A stretch of DNA of 64,000 nucleotides from Bog-756 sp963830165 (GTDB lineage: Bacteria > Actinomycetota > Acidimicrobiia > Acidimicrobiales > RAAP-2): contig CAWHKZ010000003.1 of assembly GCA_963830165.1 (NCBI GenBank), positions 1-64,000 of the forward strand, given 5' to 3'. Positions 50,982 through 60,690 of the stretch are shown piece after piece (the first letter of the stretch is position 1; the number at the start of each line of letters is the position of its first letter). The notes beneath the pieces were generated by a model. That model was not told the origin of the DNA and did no database searches. It was given only the letters and a program-made list of their open reading frames with translations. A program made the translations under genes and the position numbers.

Positions 50982-52616
50982 ATGACCACTCTCCTGCCCA
51001 CCCCTCTGGAAGTGGCGGTCGCCAGCGACCTGGTCGATGTGGCGGTCGCCGGCGATCTGGCTCACGTCGTCCGCAGCCGGGCGGAGTCCGGCGGCGGAGG
51101 CACGTTCCTCCGGGACGCCCGCAGCCAGCGCCGGATCTCCTTCGCCGAACTGGACGATGCCGCGGCGTGGTGGGAAGGCTGGCTGGCGACCTCTGGTGTC
51201 GGCCGCGGCGAGAGGGTGGCGCTCTGCATCGCCGACCCCCTCGAGTTCTCCCGTGCGTATGTCGCGATCATCGCTGCCGGACGGTGGGCGGCCCCGATCG
51301 ATCCGGCTGCACCGGCCGCCGCCGTGGGGTCCCTCCTCGACCGGTTGCAGCCCGCGGTGGTCGTCTCCGACCGACCGGAACTCGCCGCCGGACTCGGTAG
51401 CCCGGTCGGTGGCGTCCCCTGGTACGGAACGTCGGGGGCGACCCTGGTCGCCCGGCCGCCGGTGGTGGCCGACGGCGGTCGACCGCAGCTGCCACCCGCC
51501 GGCGGGTCCGGCGGTGCCCTCCTCTTCTCCTCCGGTTCCACGGGCACTCCCAAGCTGATCCAGCTGCACGAGCGCCAGCTACTCGACGGCGCCCGGGCCG
51601 TGGCCACCGAACACGGCTTCGAGGCCGGCGACATCGGATTCAGCCCGCTTCCCCTGTTCCACATCAATGCCCAGGTCGTCGGCGTGCTCGCCGCCCTGTG
51701 GGCCGGATCCGGTCTCGTGGTGGACAGCCGGTTCCACCGCACCGACTTCTGGGGCCTGATGGAACGTCACCAGGTCACGTGGATCAATGCCGTTCCGGCG
51801 ATGATCTCCCATCTCTCCACCCTGAGGGCCGGCGAGTCGGTGCCCGGTCGGATCAGGTTCGTCCGGTCGGCGTCCGCCCCGTTGCCGGTGGCGACGTCGC
51901 ACCGGTTCGAGGCGGTCACCGGTATCCCCGTGGTCGAGACGTACGGCATGACCGAGGCGGCCGGACAGATCGCGGCGAACCCGATGCGGGGGCCCCGCAA
52001 GCCCGGCTCGGTCGGCCGACCGGTCGGCTTCGAGCTCCGGATCGTCGCCGGGGAGGCGCCCGACGGGAGGCCGCCGCTCTGTGATCGCCCGGTGCCGGGT
52101 CATGTCGAGATCCGCGGGCGGTGGGTCGGGCAGTACGGCGACGCACGCCCTCCGGTGCAGCCGATCGATGACGACATCTCTGCCCGGTGGTTCTCGACCG
52201 GCGATCTCGGCTACCTCGACGACGACGGCTACCTGTTCCTCGTGGGCAGGAGCGACGATGTCATCAACCGGGGCGGCGAGAAGGTGTATCCCCGGGAGAT
52301 CGAGGAGTTGCTCCGGGTCGATCCCCGGGTGTCGGACGCGGTGGTCATCGGGCGCACGCACGAGGCGTTGGGGATGGTTCCCGTCGCCTATGTCGCCGTG
52401 ACGGGCGTCACCGACCGCTCGGGAGTGTCCTCGGCACTGGCGGTCGCCGACCTCGCACGGGTGCGCCTCCTCGAGGCACTCCCTCAGGGGAAGCGTCCCG
52501 TCGCGCTCAACGTCGTCGGTCGACTGCCGACCACGGGCAACGGAAAGATCGCCCGTCGTCAGATCGAGTCCATGGACGTCGACGCCGACGTCATCGCAAC
52601 CGTCACCATGCCCTGA
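50982..52616 (+). CDS. Class I adenylate-forming (acyl-CoA synthetase-like) ligase
   Basis: 544-aa enzyme activating a carboxylate with ATP: P-loop LLFSSGSTGTPK, NAVPAMISHL, ETYGMTEAAGQ, STGDLGYLDDDGYLF, hinge NRGGEKVYPREIEELL and catalytic Lys in GNGKIARRQ. Starts 1 nt after the VOC stop. The acid it activates is unknown; in context it may prepare an acyl group for the next gene, or activate sulfolactate itself. Confidence 0.9.
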   Translation: MTTLLPTPLEVAVASDLVDVAVAGDLAHVVRSRAESGGGGTFLRDARSQRRISFAELDDAAAWWEGWLATSGVGRGERVALCIADPLEFSRAYVAIIAAGRWAAPIDPAAPAAAVGSLLDRLQPAVVVSDRPELAAGLGSPVGGVPWYGTSGATLVARPPVVADGGRPQLPPAGGSGGALLFSSGSTGTPKLIQLHERQLLDGARAVATEHGFEAGDIGFSPLPLFHINAQVVGVLAALWAGSGLVVDSRFHRTDFWGLMERHQVTWINAVPAMISHLSTLRAGESVPGRIRFVRSASAPLPVATSHRFEAVTGIPVVETYGMTEAAGQIAANPMRGPRKPGSVGRPVGFELRIVAGEAPDGRPPLCDRPVPGHVEIRGRWVGQYGDARPPVQPIDDDISARWFSTGDLGYLDDDGYLFLVGRSDDVINRGGEKVYPREIEELLRVDPRVSDAVVIGRTHEALGMVPVAYVAVTGVTDRSGVSSALAVADLARVRLLEALPQGKRPVALNVVGRLPTTGNGKIARRQIESMDVDADVIATVTMP

Positions 52617-52629
52617 CAGGAACAGGCCG

Positions 52630-53898
52630 ATGTCCCTCACCGAAACCCTCCAGCCCGCACGTGTCGCCGACTCCGTCGCGAGTGTGCCCGTGCCCGAACC
52701 GGAGACGACGCCGGCTCCCAAGACGTCCGGCACCCGCCGGCGGCTCGACCACATCGACGCCATGCGGCCGATCAAGCAGTTCGGCGTCGTCAGCACCCAT
52801 TCCCTCCTGGCGTTCGCCCCGGCGGTCAGTACGGCCGCCGGAGCGTCGCTGCTCCTCCTGCACGTCAGCCGTGAAGCGTTCCTATTCGTCTCGGCGTGCA
52901 TGCTGACCTACGGCTATGCCGGCCTGACGAGGACGGGACTGGGCACGTTCTACCGCCGCCGGTTCGTGTCGATCGGCATCCCCTACCTGTGCTGGACCGC
53001 CATCTACTTCGCCGTCACCTACCGGGCCGCCGGCTGGGGCACCTCGCTCGGCCACTTCGGCTACCTGCTGGCCACCGGCTACTACCAGCTCTACTACCTG
53101 CTGGTCATCGCCCAGTTCTATGTGATCTTCCCCTTGGTGGCTCCGGCCCTGATCCGGGCGAGGCGGTGGCACGTCCACATACTCGTGGCCAGCGCCGTGG
53201 TGCAGCTGTTGATGGTCTCGCTGCAGCACTGGAGCGTCCTCCCCACGGGCATGCAGGGTTTCTGGGCCACCCGGGAGATCGTCTCGTACCAGTTCTACCT
53301 GGTGGCCGGCATGATCGTCGCGCTCCATCTCGACGACGTCCACCGGTGGCTGCTCGACCACGTCCGGACGGTGGTGTCGTTCACGATCGCCGCCGCCGCG
53401 GTGGCCGAAGGCTGGTACGGGCTCGCCACCTGGGGCCACATGAGCTGGCTCGGAGCGAACAACGATCCGTTCCAGCCGATCGTGATGCCCTTCAACATCG
53501 GCGCCATCGCCTGCATCTACCTGGCCGGCACGTACCTGGTGGCATCGGGCCGGACGCGACGCCTGAGGAACATCGTCCGGTCCGGGTCGGACAACTCGTA
53601 CGGCATCTACCTCGCCCAGATGCTCTTCATCGTGGGCCTGACGACCTTCGGATGGGCCCGGCTCGCCACTGTCGTCCCCTGGCCACTGCTGTGCCTGGCC
53701 ACGGTCATCGGCGTCGTCGGCGCCTGCGTTGCGCTGACCGCCGTCCTCGCCAGAACGCCGCTGTCCAAGGCCCTGACCGGGAGGACCCGGCAGCCGTGGT
53801 CGACCCTCCTACCCCGGCGCACCCCACCGGACGGACCCGGTCCCGATCAGGAAGCCGGCGGGAGGGCCGCCGAGATCGCCTCGGCGATGGCCTCGTAG
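52630..53898 (+). CDS. Acyltransferase-3 (OafA-like) membrane protein
   Basis: 422-aa polytopic protein with about ten helices: LDHIDAMRPIKQFGVVSTH (signature His at start), REAFLFVSACMLTYGYAG, FYRRRFVSIGIPYLCW and NSYGIYLAQMLF. These transfer acyl groups at the membrane. Last gene of the comA operon, 13 nt after the ligase. Its end overlaps the convergent SGNH gene by 52 nt. Confidence 0.88.
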   Translation: MSLTETLQPARVADSVASVPVPEPETTPAPKTSGTRRRLDHIDAMRPIKQFGVVSTHSLLAFAPAVSTAAGASLLLLHVSREAFLFVSACMLTYGYAGLTRTGLGTFYRRRFVSIGIPYLCWTAIYFAVTYRAAGWGTSLGHFGYLLATGYYQLYYLLVIAQFYVIFPLVAPALIRARRWHVHILVASAVVQLLMVSLQHWSVLPTGMQGFWATREIVSYQFYLVAGMIVALHLDDVHRWLLDHVRTVVSFTIAAAAVAEGWYGLATWGHMSWLGANNDPFQPIVMPFNIGAIACIYLAGTYLVASGRTRRLRNIVRSGSDNSYGIYLAQMLFIVGLTTFGWARLATVVPWPLLCLATVIGVVGACVALTAVLARTPLSKALTGRTRQPWSTLLPRRTPPDGPGPDQEAGGRAAEIASAMAS

Positions 53899-54743
53899 CC
53901 CCGGGCGTTGGGATGGATGTTCGGGCCGAACGGCCGGGGTGAGCACATCCACGTCCACTGGCAGACCCGCTCCACGTTGACGGGGATCCGGCTCGAGTCC
54001 ACGGTGATCCGATGCGCGTCGGTGGACTCGAATGTGCCGAGCACCCCGGCCATCGGCACGCCGAATCGTGTGTAGATGGAGCTCAGCGTCCGGTCCAGTC
54101 GCCTGATGGCCTGCAAGCTGAGGTCGGCGAAGTGTCGGCCCGCCGGGCCCTTGGTCATTAGGGCCAGGTACGGGTCGTAGTGCCCGACGCCCACGATCAC
54201 GGTCCCCCGGCCGGTCGCCGCCTTCAGGTCCCGGATGATGGGGGGCAGCTGGCTCCGGACCTTTGCGAGGCCCCGGGCAACGCAGCGCTCGTCGACGACC
54301 CGGTGGTGGAAGCACCGCCCGATGTCGTTGAATCCCAGATCCACGGTGACGAGCCGGGTCGTCCGATGTCGGTGAAGGAAGCGGACCGCGGCAGTCAGCT
54401 CGGATCCCCCCGGATACCGGCAGTGGCCGCCGCCGTGCAGCATCGTCGAGGTCGTGGCACCGGGACAGCCGAGTCTCGTGAGGATCAGGCCGGGCCAACG
54501 GGCACGGATGGCGGTGACGAGGTCGTTGGCATACCCGCGGCGGGTCGGCCTCCCGTGTGGGTGGGCCGCCGTGGGCTGGAATCCCACCGATGCCGACGCG
54601 CCGAGCGCCAGGTACCGGGGAGCTTGTCCGCCGGTGACCGCGGGTGCCGAGGCTAGGGCCGTGGCCGCACACGCGCCCAGGGCGACCGCGATGGTCACGG
54701 CGATGGCCGACACCGTGAAGGTCCGACGACGGGCGCGGCTCAT
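53847..54743 (-). CDS. Exported SGNH-hydrolase family protein
   Basis: 298-aa protein with signal/anchor RRRTFTVSAIAVTIAVALGACAATALA. SGNH-like blocks follow: YLALGASASVGF (Ser region), LTRLGCPGATT, DLGFNDIG (Asn) and IHPNARGYEAIAEAI (His). It may remove or transfer an acyl group outside the membrane. ATG 54743 is chosen for the basic start of the signal. Convergent and overlapping with the acyltransferase. Confidence 0.8.
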   Translation of the reverse strand: MSRARRRTFTVSAIAVTIAVALGACAATALASAPAVTGGQAPRYLALGASASVGFQPTAAHPHGRPTRRGYANDLVTAIRARWPGLILTRLGCPGATTSTMLHGGGHCRYPGGSELTAAVRFLHRHRTTRLVTVDLGFNDIGRCFHHRVVDERCVARGLAKVRSQLPPIIRDLKAATGRGTVIVGVGHYDPYLALMTKGPAGRHFADLSLQAIRRLDRTLSSIYTRFGVPMAGVLGTFESTDAHRITVDSSRIPVNVERVCQWTWMCSPRPFGPNIHPNARGYEAIAEAISAALPPAS

Positions 54744-54998
54744 CCACCCCACCGCACCGGTCGGCGCGTGGTCGATGGCGACAGAGCAGGCGAGCACACC
54801 ACGGTCCTGGAAACGGTAACGGGTACGTGGCGGGTTGGGAGGTCGCCACCTCACGTCCGTGCAGGTGGGACGGGCCCCACCCCGGGCGTCGGTCGGAGCC
54901 GGGACGCTCAGCTGGCGCTCAGCCGGCTCTGGGCCGCCCGGCAGGTGCACCCGACAGTCTTGTCGCATCGAAATCGACGAAGAGCCGAAAGTGGGTGG

Positions 54999-55739
54999 AT
55001 GACGATGGTTGCGCTGTTGGGACCCTCGGACGCCGGTCAACCTGCGGACATCGATCGTGGCGCGTCCCGCATGACGACCCGTGTGGGCACGAACGATGCA
55101 GGGCTGCGTGCCGTGTCCGACCGTCTCGAGTCTGCACCGGCCGAGGAGATCGTCCGGTGGGCGGTGGCCGAATTCGGTACCGGGCTGACCCTGGCCGCCT
55201 CGTTCCAGGACTGCGTCCTGATCGACATCGCCACCCGGATCGATGCCGGCATCGACGTGGTGTTCCTCGATACCCACTTCCACTTCGACGAGACGCTGGC
55301 CTACGCCGACCAGGTCCGCCGGCGCTACGGGCTGCAGCTGCGGGTGATGGACCCGACCGTCCCCCTGGGTGCCTGGCCCTGTGGAACCGAGCGATGCTGT
55401 CAGACGCGGAAGGTGGAGCCGCTGGATCGGGCGCTCGAGGGCAGGTCGGCGTGGATGAGCGGGTTGCGGCGGGCGGAGACGCCCGAGCGGTCACGTGCGC
55501 CGGTCGTGGCCACGGACGCCCGTCGTGGCATCGTGAAGATCAATCCGCTCGCCTCATGGACGGACGTCCAGGTCGAGGAGTACGTGTCGGGGCATGACCT
55601 GCCGGTGCACCCATTGAGCCGACAGGGCTATCCCTCGATCGGGTGCGCTCCGACGACCACCCGGGTCGAGCCCGGGCTACCTCCTCGGTCCGGACGGTGG
55701 GCCGGGTCGTCGACGACCGAATGCGGCATTCATGGATGA
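54999..55739 (+). CDS. cysH: Adenylyl-sulfate (APS) reductase, CysH family
   Basis: 246-aa cytosolic enzyme reducing APS (or PAPS) to sulfite. Typical parts: LTLAASFQDCVLIDIA, FLDTHFHFDETLAYAD, CCQTRKVEPLDRAL, YPSIGCAPTTT and ECGIHG. The cysteine pair and C-terminal ECG motif are those of the Fe-S APS-reducing type. ATG 54999, or ATG 55071 as a shorter start. No cysDN or sulfite reductase is adjacent, while the sulfite-using ComA lies 4.4 kb away. Confidence 0.92.
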   Translation: MTMVALLGPSDAGQPADIDRGASRMTTRVGTNDAGLRAVSDRLESAPAEEIVRWAVAEFGTGLTLAASFQDCVLIDIATRIDAGIDVVFLDTHFHFDETLAYADQVRRRYGLQLRVMDPTVPLGAWPCGTERCCQTRKVEPLDRALEGRSAWMSGLRRAETPERSRAPVVATDARRGIVKINPLASWTDVQVEEYVSGHDLPVHPLSRQGYPSIGCAPTTTRVEPGLPPRSGRWAGSSTTECGIHG

Positions 55740-55855
55740 GGGCCGCTGGGGCTGAGGCCCTGACCGTCGGGCAGTCGGCGCCGACTCCCCTGACCGATCC
55801 GCCGGTCCATTCTGGAGGTCGACCTGCAGCGCTCGCCTTCGGCCAAGATGGTGCG

Positions 55856-56488
55856 GTGGAACAGCACTACTGGGAGCCCCAGGACGAGGATGACTATGAC
55901 GCAGCGAACGCCGAGCTGAAGAAGCGGTTCGCGGCATGGTCGAAGGACAAGGGACTCGAGGTCAGGCGTGACGGACCCGAAGGGTTGCTCCACTACAAGT
56001 GGGCCTATGTGGATCGCCACCTCACCCGCTGGAGGCGTCGTGACCTCTCCGAGGTCTTCCTGGAGCTCTACCCGGCCAAGGTGATGGTCGAGGTCGACGA
56101 CCTCGACGAGATCCTGGCCGGGGCGAAGGACTTCATCACGTTCCTCGCCGAGACCGAGCTCCTCGACGAGGGGAGCGAATCCCCTGAGGTGCTCTGCGAC
56201 TTCCTGGACGACGTCGCACCCGAGTTCCGCGAGCACATGGCCGACTCGTCCCGATTCAGCTTCGGCAAGCGGCTCTGGACCGAAGCGGCCCGCGAAGGCG
56301 TGTCGCCTGCCGACCCGGCGGCGGTCGAGGCGTTCATGAAGCGCTTCAACTCGCGACCCCGGTCCGAGCGGGACGCCATCCTGGGCCGGGGCAGCATGCC
56401 CGCCGGTCGCCGGAGCACCTCCGGCCGGTTCACAGCTCCGGGGACGCCGTCCCGGCCGTCAGGCAAGTCCCGCAAGCGCGGGCACTGA
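55856..56488 (+). CDS. Uncharacterised 210-aa protein
   Basis: Acidic, helical protein beginning MEQHYWEPQDEDDYDAANAELKKRF and ending with a basic Ser/Arg/Pro tail. Conserved-looking piece FLDDVAPEFREHMADSSRFSFGKRLWTEA. No family recognised. GTG 55856 chosen because the earlier frame is low-complexity. Confidence 0.55.
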   Translation: MEQHYWEPQDEDDYDAANAELKKRFAAWSKDKGLEVRRDGPEGLLHYKWAYVDRHLTRWRRRDLSEVFLELYPAKVMVEVDDLDEILAGAKDFITFLAETELLDEGSESPEVLCDFLDDVAPEFREHMADSSRFSFGKRLWTEAAREGVSPADPAAVEAFMKRFNSRPRSERDAILGRGSMPAGRRSTSGRFTAPGTPSRPSGKSRKRGH

Positions 56489-56681
56489 ACGTCCGGCGGG
56501 ATCGGGATCGGATCGCCGTGGCGCCCCTCCCTGGTTTCGGCAGTCCAGAGCCCAGGTGGAAGGGACTGCCCGGGCGACATCGGAGCATCCATCTTGCCCC
56601 GCGGTTCGAGATGCAGCCGGGACCGACGTGACCGGGCGTCGAGCGGCCGCCGGGCCGAGCGACCGACCGCACCCGGCGATC

Positions 56682-57986
56682 ATGGCCGGCGACGCCCGCC
56701 TTCACCGGGGGGAGGCCCCGGGCGCGGCGACGACGATCGTGAACGCGAAGGTATTCGACGGGACGAGGTCGCAGGACTGGACGTCGATCCGGTTCTCCGA
56801 CGGCCTGATCACCACGTGCTCGGCCGCCTCGGCCGCGCAGCAAGGCGACGAGGTGATCGACGCGGGCGGCGGGACGGTGCTCCCCGGGCTGATCGACGCC
56901 CACGTGCACCTCGTCCCGGGTGCTCTCGCACAGTCGTTGACCTTCGGCGTCACCACGGTGCTCGACATGTTCAGCAAGCCCGACCTGGTGGCCAGGGCCA
57001 AGGCGCAGGCCGGCTCCCGCCCGGACGTGGCCGACGTGCGCTCCTCGGGCGTCGGTGCCACCGCGCCCGACGGGCACCCGTCGCTGATCTACGCCCCGTT
57101 CCCGACCCTGACCGCCGCCGACCAGGCCGATCAGTTCGTGGCCGAACGGATCGCGGAAGGCTCGGACTACCTGAAGATCTTCTCCGGCATCCGGGGTCTG
57201 TGGCCCTCGCTGGACTTCGAGACCATCCAGGCACTGGTCATCGCCGCGCACACCCGTGGGTTGGTCGTCGTCGCTCACGTGAGCTCCACGGCCGGGGTCG
57301 AGGAGGTCGTATCCGCGGGTGTCGACGTGGTGGCCCACGTCCCGGCCGACGCCGAATTGGACGTGGCCATGGTCGAACGCATGGCCGAGGCCGGAGTCGT
57401 GGTCGGTCCGACCCTGGCCACCGTCGAGAACACGCTCGGCGAATCGGGGGGCGCGGCAGTCGCAGGTGACCCGCGGCTGGCCGAGGTGCTCGGCGATGCC
57501 TGGGTACGCCGATTGACATCTGATCCCTCGGGAGGGGCTGGCCGGCAACTGCCGCCCTACTCGCGGGCCGAGGACAACGTGCGGCGGCTGGCCGACGCGG
57601 GGGTCGCTCTACTTGCGGGCACCGACGCTCCGACCCCGGGGACCGTGTTCGGAGCGAGCCTGCACCGGGAACTCGAACTCCTCGTCCGAAGCGGCATCAG
57701 CCCGGCGCAGGCCCTGGCCGCCGCCACGGCTGAGCCGGCGCGGGTGTTCGGCCTGGCGGACCGAGGACATGTTGCCCCCGGGCAGCGGGCGGACCTGGTC
57801 CTCGTGTCCGGTGATCCGTTGACGGACATCACCGCGACGCGCGCCATCGAGCGGATATGGCGCGGGGGTAAAGCCTGCGATCGGCACGCCTTCGTCGCCA
57901 GTGCGGCCGAAGCCGAGCAGCTAGAGGCCTTCGACGCTCAGATCGCCAAGGCCGTGGCCGCCGTACGCGAACGCCGGCCCAACTGA
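56682..57986 (+). CDS. Amidohydrolase family protein (imidazolonepropionase/prolidase-like)
   Basis: About 434 aa metal-dependent hydrolase: TTIVNAKVFDG, PGLIDAHVHLVPG (HxH), SDYLKIF (Lys position), VVAHVSS and VVAHVPAD (His), LLAGTDAP (Asp), and the C-terminal HVAPGQRADLVLVSGDPL. Substrate unknown. Start uncertain (ATG 56682, GTG 56628 or ATG 56556). Confidence 0.88.
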   Translation: MAGDARLHRGEAPGAATTIVNAKVFDGTRSQDWTSIRFSDGLITTCSAASAAQQGDEVIDAGGGTVLPGLIDAHVHLVPGALAQSLTFGVTTVLDMFSKPDLVARAKAQAGSRPDVADVRSSGVGATAPDGHPSLIYAPFPTLTAADQADQFVAERIAEGSDYLKIFSGIRGLWPSLDFETIQALVIAAHTRGLVVVAHVSSTAGVEEVVSAGVDVVAHVPADAELDVAMVERMAEAGVVVGPTLATVENTLGESGGAAVAGDPRLAEVLGDAWVRRLTSDPSGGAGRQLPPYSRAEDNVRRLADAGVALLAGTDAPTPGTVFGASLHRELELLVRSGISPAQALAAATAEPARVFGLADRGHVAPGQRADLVLVSGDPLTDITATRAIERIWRGGKACDRHAFVASAAEAEQLEAFDAQIAKAVAAVRERRPN

Positions 57987-58019
57987 TCCGAGGTTGGGCG
58001 GCGTGACCGAACCCGCCGG

Positions 58020-58320
58020 TCAGCTGATGGTCAGCGGAATCGTGCCTTCGACGGAGATCTTCGTCCTGATCCGTTGATTGGTCGTCAGGGTGGTGACGGT
58101 CTCGGTCACCTTGACCGTGACGGAATTCGGTCCGGCGACGAGCGCCCGAGGTGTGATTGCGGACGACGGTTGCGAGTAGGCGGTCGTCGGGACACGTGGT
58201 TCTCCAATCTGGTTCTGGTGACTACCGACGTAGCCGCGGCGAGGCGCTCGGAGTTCGGGGCGAAGCCGGAGGTCGACGCGACGCCGATCCCGTCGGGGTC
58301 AGGAACTCTCCTCACTGCCA
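58020..58320 (-). pseudogene. Possible broken small gene
   Basis: The minus strand shows coding-like sequence: GVASTSGFAPNSERLAAATSVVTRTR, then after a shift near 58205 VPTTAYSQPSSAITPRALVAGPNSVTVKVTETV and a stop at 58020. No family recognised. The sequence on either strand of this 360-bp stretch is otherwise unexplained. Confidence 0.3.
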
Positions 58321-58347
58321 CAGAGAGCACGAATGCCTCAGCATCCC

Positions 58348-58848
58348 CTAGTTCCGGCTCGCCTCGTGGGATTCCCTGTACCTTCGGTGCTGCTCGAGGA
58401 TGTGCTCCTGGGTTGCGCCGCCGGTCGGTACATGCGGATGGTGATGCTTGCACAAGATGTAGGGAGTGCCGTCCAGTGGGTGATGGCCGATCCTCCAACA
58501 GCCCTTCGTGTGACAGTTGACCTTCCGCACGCCGGTGTACACCCCAATGCCGACGGCACTGATGAGTGTCGCCTCGCCGAGGTCGGATCCGAACCCGGAC
58601 CAGAAGTTGTAATAGAGATCCGGCCCTCCGTGAAGTGTGCCGGTGTGGAGCGCGAGCCAATGACGGAAGGCATCGAACGACACGGCGATGAGGATGATTC
58701 CGACGACGAGGACGAAGAGGAAGAGCCAAAGTCCGATCTTCTTCGTCCGGCCACCGCCTCCGGCGTCAGCGTCGAAGACCACTTGATCTGTTCCAGTCCT
58801 GGCAGGTGTCGAAGGATCTGCCTGGACCGGAGCTGGGGAATCGGGCAT
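58348..58848 (-). CDS. Uncharacterised membrane protein with Cys/His-rich tail
   Basis: 166-aa protein: disordered N-terminus, one hydrophobic helix (IGLWLFLFVLVVGIILIAVSF), a helical region, then NCHTKGCWRIGHHPLDGTPYILCKHHHP. The tail has C/H spacing that could bind metal. GAGGAGAGG precedes ATG 58848. Family function not known. Confidence 0.65.
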   Translation of the reverse strand: MPDSPAPVQADPSTPARTGTDQVVFDADAGGGGRTKKIGLWLFLFVLVVGIILIAVSFDAFRHWLALHTGTLHGGPDLYYNFWSGFGSDLGEATLISAVGIGVYTGVRKVNCHTKGCWRIGHHPLDGTPYILCKHHHPHVPTGGATQEHILEQHRRYRESHEASRN

Positions 58849-59162
58849 CGCCTCTCCTCGGTGTAGGTGCGCCGGAGTGGAGTGTGAACCGGTGGACTGA
58901 CTTGTCACGGTACTCGGTCGCGAACATGAACCACATGCCCGAGGGCGACACCACGCGGTGAGACACCGTCCCTCGAGGCACACCGCATTGCCGCCGTTCC
59001 CGCCTCGCATCGGAAGTACTGGGGTACCCGGACCAGCGGCGGGTGAAGAACAATCGCAGGTGCACCAGAGATTCGGTGGCGTTCAATGTATTCGCTGCTA
59101 GCTCGCTATAGGAGTTGCGTCCGATCGTCCACCTCCAATGTGCCGCTTGCTATTTTTTGCCG

Positions 59163-60507
59163 ATGCGCCACCGCCTCCGAGCCCTGATCGCCATCACCGT
59201 GGTTGCCGGAACCACGACACTGGTCGCCACTCCGGCGAGCGCCGTTCCTCGGCTGCACCCCGCATGGTCCAGCGGTGCGGCCGCTTCGGGAAATCGGGCG
59301 TCCACGGTGGCGTCACCGGCCGTCACCGGTCACATGCCGGTGGCACCCCTCTACCACGGGTGGATGGAGGCGGTGCCAGTCGGGTCGGACGGAATCCAGC
59401 AGGTTGAGGGCACCCCGACCACTCCCGACGCCACGGACTCCGACCTGTGGATCCAGCTGGGGCTGTCCAAGGTCAACATCGAGTCCAACCTCGCGCAGCA
59501 CTTCCAGCCGATGGTCTCCTACACCGGTGGATCGAGCATCAATTTCTCGGTCAGCGGCCCGATCGGGGACTGCGGCGCCAATTTCGTACTCGGCAGGGTC
59601 GGATGATGTCTCGTTCCAATTCACCCAGATCACCTATGACCCCGACGGCACCATCGCGTCCTACGCTCTCGAATTCTCGTGTCTCCCGACGGCCACCTCT
59701 TCAGGCACATCGGTGGTTGTCGGGGCCCTGGCGAGCGGAGTCTCGCCCACGACACCACACGAGGGTTACTACTCCTACGAAGCCGACGGTGCGATCAGCG
59801 GATTCGGAAATGACAATTATCTGAACTATCTCGGCAACCTGAGTGCGACCGCCCTCAACGCCCCGATCGTGGGTATGGCGACAACCGCGGACGGCGGGGG
59901 CTACTGGCTGGTGGCTGCGGACGGCGGCATCTTCGCCTACGGCGACGCCGGCTTCTACGGTTCCGCCGGCAACCTGGCCCTCAACCAGCCGATCGTCGGT
60001 ATGGCCGCGACCCCGGACGGAAAGGGCTACTGGCTCGTGGCGTCTGACGGCGGCATCTTCTCCTACGGCGATGCCACGTTCTATGGCTCCATGGGTGGCA
60101 AGCCCCTGAATCGGCCCATCGTCGGAATGGCATCATCACCAGCTGGGGGCTACTGGCTCGTGGCCTCCGACGGCGGGATCTTCGCCTTCGGCGGCGCCCC
60201 GTTCTACGGTTCGACCGGCAACATGGTCCTGAACCAGCCGGTAGTGGGCATGACGCCGACTCCGAGTGGCCACGGCTACTGGTTCGTGGCCTCCGACGGC
60301 GGGGTCTTCAACTACGGCGACGCCACGTTCCACGGCTCGACCGGCAACCTCGTGCTCAACGAGCCGGTAGTGGGCATGCTGGCAACGCAGAGCGGCACGG
60401 GCTACTGGTTGGTGGCCTCCGACGGCGGGATCTTCGCCTTCAACGCCCCCTTCGACGGAAGCCTCGGCGGCTCCGGCGTGACGGATGTGGCGGGGTTGGC
60501 CGCCTAA
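59163..60507 (+). pseudogene. Secreted protein with five ~41-aa GYWLVASDGGIF repeats, frameshifted
   Basis: Signal peptide (MRHRLRALIAITVVAGTTTLVATPASA), then an N-terminal domain of about 180 residues with DLWIQLGLSKVNIESN, FSVSGPIGDCGANFVLG and FQFTQITYDPDGTIASYALEF. Five repeats of P(I/V)VGM...GYW(L/F)VASDGG(I/V)F...FYGSTGN.VLN follow. The frame breaks near 59600, between FVLG and AGSDDVSF; both halves fit one protein. Repeat type is common in Acidimicrobiia secreted proteins. Likely a surface protein of unknown ligand. Confidence 0.82.
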
Positions 60508-60690
60508 CCGGATGCCCTGATTGCCGATGGACAAGTGGCCAGCCGACATTTTGGGATGCCCCTGATCCCCGGGTCGGCGGGGCACTCGTCAGTGATCGCA
60601 TGCGACCGGTTGAACGACACCGACAGCTTGGTCCCTTCCGTTCATCCAATGCATTGACGTTGCCGGGAGCGACCCGGCAGACTCCCATTC

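Noticed and set aside
59088..59115. GCTGCTAGCTCGCTATAGGAG ahead of the repeat protein as another element copy
   Set aside because: The core differs (GCTAGCTCGC) and no ATGGTCTGCTG block lies at the right distance. It is more likely an ordinary promoter.
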